Origin: Streptomyces canus
GTDB taxonomy: Bacteria > Actinomycetota > Actinomycetes > Streptomycetales > Streptomycetaceae
NCBI RefSeq assembly: GCF_001514145.1
Contig: NZ_KQ948667.1
Coordinates: forward strand, 1-64,000
Direction of reading: 5' to 3'
Length of the DNA stretch: 64,000 nucleotides
Part shown: positions 60,774 to 64,000 of the stretch, in pieces
How positions within the stretch are numbered: the stretch's first letter is position 1
Layout: every line of letters begins with the position of its first letter
Made by a program: the position numbers and the translations under genes
Notes under the pieces: model-generated
Database searches by the model: none
Told to the model about the DNA's origin: nothing
What the model saw: only the letters and a program-made list of their open reading frames with translations

Positions 60774-60983
60774 TCACCGCCGCTCCAGCGCGTGAAGGCG
60801 CCGCAGCGCGCGAGGCCACTCGCGCCGTATCGCCTCGGGGAGTTCCTGGCCCTTCGTGGTGGTGACCAGGGCCGCAGCCACGTCGCGGAGTTTGACGTTG
60901 CGGTGCTGCGACACCGCACGACTCACCAGCGCCTGCTCCAACTGCTTGTTCTTCGCGCGGAGTTCGACGACCTCGGCCAGCAA
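60774..60983 (-). CDS. Small coiled-coil ORF, uncertain
   Basis: 69 residues from a TTG start; LLAEVVELRAKNKQLEQAL suggests a coiled coil. It ends 7 bp before the YihY start. Further upstream the same strand shows fragments in other frames (AHDRLIRTGLAD; QPITFRTATRA followed by a stop), so it is probably the tail of a decayed gene. Confidence 0.3.
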   Translation of the reverse strand: MLAEVVELRAKNKQLEQALVSRAVSQHRNVKLRDVAAALVTTTKGQELPEAIRREWPRALRRLHALERR

Positions 60984-60999
60984 AGCCGCATCCCCAAGT

Positions 61000-61235
61000 T
61001 TGCGTGATGGTGCAGGTTTTGGCTGTTCAGGTGGCTAGTCCGGCTCGTCGGAGGTGGTCATCCCGGGCCTTGTCCTAGGCGCGGGTGGCGGTCCGGAACG
61101 TGATGGGCTGGTCGGGGTCGGCGGGTCGGCCAGCCCGGTTCGGATCAGTCGGTCATGGGCCCGGGTGAGGAAAAGGGGCCTGTTCGTGGCCGACAGGAGT
61201 GAGCTCGTAGCGGTGAGTGCGCGCGGGCTGCGTCG
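61000..61235. other. Degenerate coding remnants
   Basis: On the minus strand short sensible stretches (DKARDDHLRRAGLAT, AHDRLIRTGLAD) occur in changing frames with in-frame stops. No intact gene. Confidence 0.35.
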
Positions 61236-61561
61236 GATGACTCCGTGGACACACAGGCGGCGCAGGTCGGCCGGCTACGACTCCGACAAGACCCGCGCCC
61301 TGCTCAACGATCCCCGGCTTCCATGGCCGCATCGCGTACAAACGTGAGAAGGCGCCGATCCAGGCCGGCCACCGGTGGCACGTCGAACGCACCCACGCCC
61401 TGCAGAACGCCTGCTACCGGCTCGCCTGCTGCTTCGAGCGACGCACCACCGGCATCAACGCTTTCTCCGACCTCGCCGACACGGTCATCACCGTGCGCAG
61501 CCTGATCCGGCAGGCACGGACACCCCACCGCTGGGACGAACGCCCGAACCGCCGGCCATGA
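61236..61561 (+). pseudogene. IS5-type transposase C-terminal remnant
   Basis: Encodes YDSDKTRALLNDP in one frame, then after a frameshift near 61316 GRIAYKREKAPIQAGHRWHV, ERTHALQNACYRLACCFERR and TVITVRSLIRQ, ending in a stop at 61559-61561. The glutamate of the DDE motif is in HRWHVERTHA. The N-terminal two thirds are missing here; a matching kind of 5' end lies at 59683. Confidence 0.75.
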
Positions 61562-61787
61562 CCGCACCCTCGTCCGCGCGGCCTCCGAACGTCGAGCACC
61601 GCGAGCACTCGGGCCGCTGTCCCGCCCACTCAGGGCGTGTCGTCCTGTCACGCCCCTGGGCGGGACGAATTTTCCGATGGCTGATGGGGAAGGGACGATG
61701 ATTGCTTTGACTTGACCGCTCGGTGACATTGCCACCGCTCATGATCTGGGACGCTTGGCAGTGCTTTACGCAAGGGCCTTCGGCAGA

Positions 61788-62909
61788 ATGAAGGCAAAGC
61801 AGGCTGGGGGCGGACTCTTGGGCATGTTCAGGGTGTCTGTGTTCATTCGCCGGGGGGTGCGGTGGACGCTGGCAGCGCTCGTTGCAGGTGCCGCGCTCGC
61901 AGGTGGCATGGCGGCAACGTCGGCGCCCGTGTATGCCGCGGCAGCTGGCACCGGAGGGATGGATCTGCTGGTCCAGGGCTCCAACTTCGAAGTGCTGCAA
62001 ACGTCCCGCTATGCCAGCGGTCACTGGGCACCCACCCGCCAATTGTTCAAGAACCAATTCTTCTACGACTTCACCGACGTCGTCCAGAATGGCCGGTTGC
62101 GGCTGTTCATCGAGCAGCCCAGTGGCACCGTTCTGACGTTGGAACAGGCGGAGCAGAAAGCTGACGGAAGTTGGACAACTCCGACGCCGATGGCCGGACT
62201 GCCGACGATCGACGCCACTACGTCGCTACCGACCCGGAACTTCCTTGCTGCGGCAGTCGTCGGCACACATGTTCATCTGGTCTACATCGGAAGCACCGGC
62301 CAGATCATGCACACGTCCGAACGCGCCGACGGCACCTGGACCTACCCCGACCAGGTCGCGTCTGGAAGCGCCTACAAGCAGGACAAGTTCGCCAGTGTGT
62401 CGGCCGCTTCGGTCGGCGGCCTCCTGCAGATCGCGGTCGTCGATCAGGCTCATGGGACGGTGCTGCACACCGTCAGGCACGCTGACGGGACCTGGGCGTC
62501 GTGGGGCAACGTGTTGTCGCAGACAGGCAAGCCGCGCTACTGGGGCCTGCCTATCCGTGTAGCGATGGCGGGCTTCGGGACCAGCCTCCAGATGGTGGTG
62601 CTCACCAATGGACAAGTGGCGCAATACCATGCGGTCCGGCACGCCGACGGATCCTGGAGCCGGTTGGGCGACATCAACGCGCAGGTGGACTTCAATCGCG
62701 CTGGTTTCGTCGGAACGGTCCTGCAAGAGGTCACGGCAGTCAATGTCTCCGGCAACCTCCAGCTCGTCTTCGCCTCCGACGACGACAAGGGATCTCTGTT
62801 CCACACCATCCGGTACGCCAACGGCACTTGGTCCAAGGCCGGACTGGTCCAGCGAGCCACGAATCTTTCCAGCTGGCGGCCGAGCGGTGTCGCCGGCTCG
62901 GCCGGGTGA
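61788..62909 (+). CDS. Secreted beta-propeller lectin-like protein
   Basis: 373 residues. Signal peptide TLAALVAGAALAGGMAATSA, then repeated blades of ~50 residues with the pattern hHTxRxADGTWxxxG (VLHTVRHADGTWASWG, LFHTIRYANGTWSKAG). This blade type occurs in sugar-binding propellers. The ATG at 61788 has a weak AAGGG site; 61824 is an alternative start that gives a tighter signal peptide. Base composition is somewhat lower in GC than its neighbours. Confidence 0.7.
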   Translation: MKAKQAGGGLLGMFRVSVFIRRGVRWTLAALVAGAALAGGMAATSAPVYAAAAGTGGMDLLVQGSNFEVLQTSRYASGHWAPTRQLFKNQFFYDFTDVVQNGRLRLFIEQPSGTVLTLEQAEQKADGSWTTPTPMAGLPTIDATTSLPTRNFLAAAVVGTHVHLVYIGSTGQIMHTSERADGTWTYPDQVASGSAYKQDKFASVSAASVGGLLQIAVVDQAHGTVLHTVRHADGTWASWGNVLSQTGKPRYWGLPIRVAMAGFGTSLQMVVLTNGQVAQYHAVRHADGSWSRLGDINAQVDFNRAGFVGTVLQEVTAVNVSGNLQLVFASDDDKGSLFHTIRYANGTWSKAGLVQRATNLSSWRPSGVAGSAG

Positions 62910-63270
62910 GCGGACTGCCCTCTCCGCGAGCGTGGCGGCCGCGCCGGTGACTATGGACCAGTAGCTGGTCTCGCTGACCAGCGAGTCAGAGGAAACCTAG
63001 GGCTCTGACCAGGTCAGTGGATGCGCCGCGGGAAAGGACTCCAGGTGAACGCTGGTCATCTGCCGCCTCAACTCGCGCAACGGATCGATGGCGGCATCGC
63101 GCTCCGCCTCCTGCTGGGCCCGCTCCGCCTAACTGCGCGCCCGGTCCAGTTGCGCGGTTGAGGGGGGCGACCGCTACGAGAGCGTGTCGTGCGCCGTGTA
63201 CTCGTGCGCCGTTGACCGGCGCCGAGAGAACCCGACGCGTAGAAGGGGGCGAACCCGGCCGGCATCCTGG

Positions 63271-63311
<41 letters not shown>

Positions 63312-63430
63312 TGAGCCTCGCCGCACGTTGCCCGACCGAGGTGCGCACTCCACGAGTCGAGACCCGCAGGTCGGCTCGGCTGGTCCTCAGTAACACGGCA
63401 TGGGAGGTGCGCCGGATACATCAATCCGGT

Positions 63431-63450
63431 ACATGGACTACTCTTGGTAC
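63431..63450 (+). promoter_or_regulatory. Leaderless promoter and direct repeats of the second vapBC pair
   Basis: A -10 box TACTCT (63439-63444) ends 6 nt before the ATG at 63451, so transcription would start at or next to the A of the start codon. Two direct copies of GGTACATG (63428-63435 and 63446-63453) flank the -10 and are a likely antitoxin binding site. Confidence 0.55.
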
Positions 63451-63717
63451 ATGTCCATGAAGCGCACGAACGTCTACGCGGACCCCGAGGACCTGGCGAT
63501 CATCAAGGAGGCTGCCAAGCGCCGGGGGATAAGCGAGGCCGAGATCATCCGCCAGGGCATCCACCTCGCGGCCATGGCGAACCGGGTCTGGGACGAGCCG
63601 CTGTTCTCACGCACCTTCGAGGGGCCGGGGCGCACGCTGCCCAAGTCGGAGGTCCGCGACACGGTCGCCGATGCCGTCCGGCGTGAGACCGGCTCGGGCC
63701 CCGGATCCGCCGCGTGA
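63451..63717 (+). CDS. VapB-like antitoxin (ribbon-helix-helix)
   Basis: 88 residues. KRTNVYADPEDLAIIKEAAKR fits a ribbon-helix-helix strand and helix; the C-terminal half (WDEPLFSRTFEGPGRTLP) would wrap the toxin. No ribosome site precedes the ATG and a -10 box stands at leaderless spacing; ATG 63457 is an alternative. The stop overlaps the toxin start (GTGA). Not closely similar to the antitoxin at 52.7 kb. Confidence 0.8.
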   Translation: MSMKRTNVYADPEDLAIIKEAAKRRGISEAEIIRQGIHLAAMANRVWDEPLFSRTFEGPGRTLPKSEVRDTVADAVRRETGSGPGSAA

Positions 63718-64000
63718 TCATTGTCATCGCCGATACATCCGGCCTTCTGGCAGCCCTGGACTCCGCTCATCCGGAACATGGGGCGGCGAACGAGGCGATC
63801 ATGGCGGCGGGCCTGCTGGTCATGTCGCCGCTCCTGCTGGCCGAACTGGATCACGTGGCCACGCGTGAGCTCGGCAGGGAGGCCGCCGTCAGCGCGGTCG
63901 ACGACCTGCGCCGCTGGATGAGCCGGGGTCGTGTCGTCCTGCCGGAGATCACGGAGGACCACCTGGGCGCAGCCCAGTCCGTCCGTGTCCGCTACCGCGC
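63714..64000 (+). CDS. PIN-domain toxin, N-terminal part (runs off window end)
   Basis: The first 95 residues are visible. Asp in IVIADTSGLLAALD and Glu in LLLAELDHVATREL are PIN active-site acids; SAVDDLRRWM follows. The GTG start is fixed by the overlap with the antitoxin. The C-terminal acids lie outside the window. Confidence 0.82.
   Translation, partial: MIIVIADTSGLLAALDSAHPEHGAANEAIMAAGLLVMSPLLLAELDHVATRELGREAAVSAVDDLRRWMSRGRVVLPEITEDHLGAAQSVRVRYR

Overview
The window reads as Streptomyces or a close actinomycete. GC content is very high, third codon positions are mostly G or C, GTG starts are common, stop/start overlaps of the ATGA or GTGA kind are frequent, secreted proteins carry long signal peptides, and the families present (SARP/AfsR-like, LAL-LuxR, WXG100-like, SHOCT, HdeD) are typical of the genus.

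Layout. (1) 1-10.5 kb: an L-arabinan / arabino-oligosaccharide utilisation operon on the minus strand. Its order is solute-binding lipoprotein, two ABC permeases, GH51 arabinofuranosidase, GH93 exo-arabinanase with two ricin-type lectin modules, ribulokinase araB and the start of araA. A divergent LacI-type regulator lies behind three phased palindromic operators. (2) 10.6-11.9 kb: a membrane-anchored esterase-fold protein. (3) 11.9-25.1 kb: the most interesting part, a tightly coupled plus-strand operon. It encodes a fatty acyl-AMP ligase, three acyl-CoA-dehydrogenase-like proteins, a free-standing ACAD C-domain-like protein, two acyl carrier proteins, a KAS III enzyme and a degenerate KAS partner, a BtrJ-like ATP-grasp ligase, a BtrK-like PLP decarboxylase and a phosphopantetheinyl transferase. 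There is no modular PKS or NRPS. It looks like a compact carrier-protein pathway joining a (desaturated) fatty acyl unit to an omega-amino acyl unit such as GABA. Between its first two large genes sit four tandem, translationally coupled mini-ORFs that arose by duplication of the gene junction. (4) 25.3-28.2 kb: a small type VII secretion-associated set (WXG100-like protein, larger secreted-protein-like gene, two unknown partners). (5) 28.2-34.3 kb: two large divergent secreted proteins. (6) 34.3-45.2 kb: small membrane and stress-type genes (SHOCT, DUF6325-like, HdeD, amphi-Trp), a LAL-LuxR regulator, a class II amidotransferase and an MFS exporter. Several minus-strand genes here share an upstream 17-bp interrupted palindrome. 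(7) 45.5-52.3 kb: two convergent, paralogous secreted proteins with C-terminal FG-GAP/VCBS repeats around a strong bidirectional terminator. (8) 52.5-64.0 kb: an accessory, partly decayed region. It has two direct copies of a tRNA-Gly(CCC) 3' half flanking a 5.2-kb island (vapBC pair, frameshifted AfsR-like regulator, integrase tail), a three-copy repeat, IS5-type transposase remnants, a YihY membrane protein, two secreted proteins and a second vapBC pair running off the window end.

All function calls rest on reading the protein sequences and gene context by eye; no database search was run.
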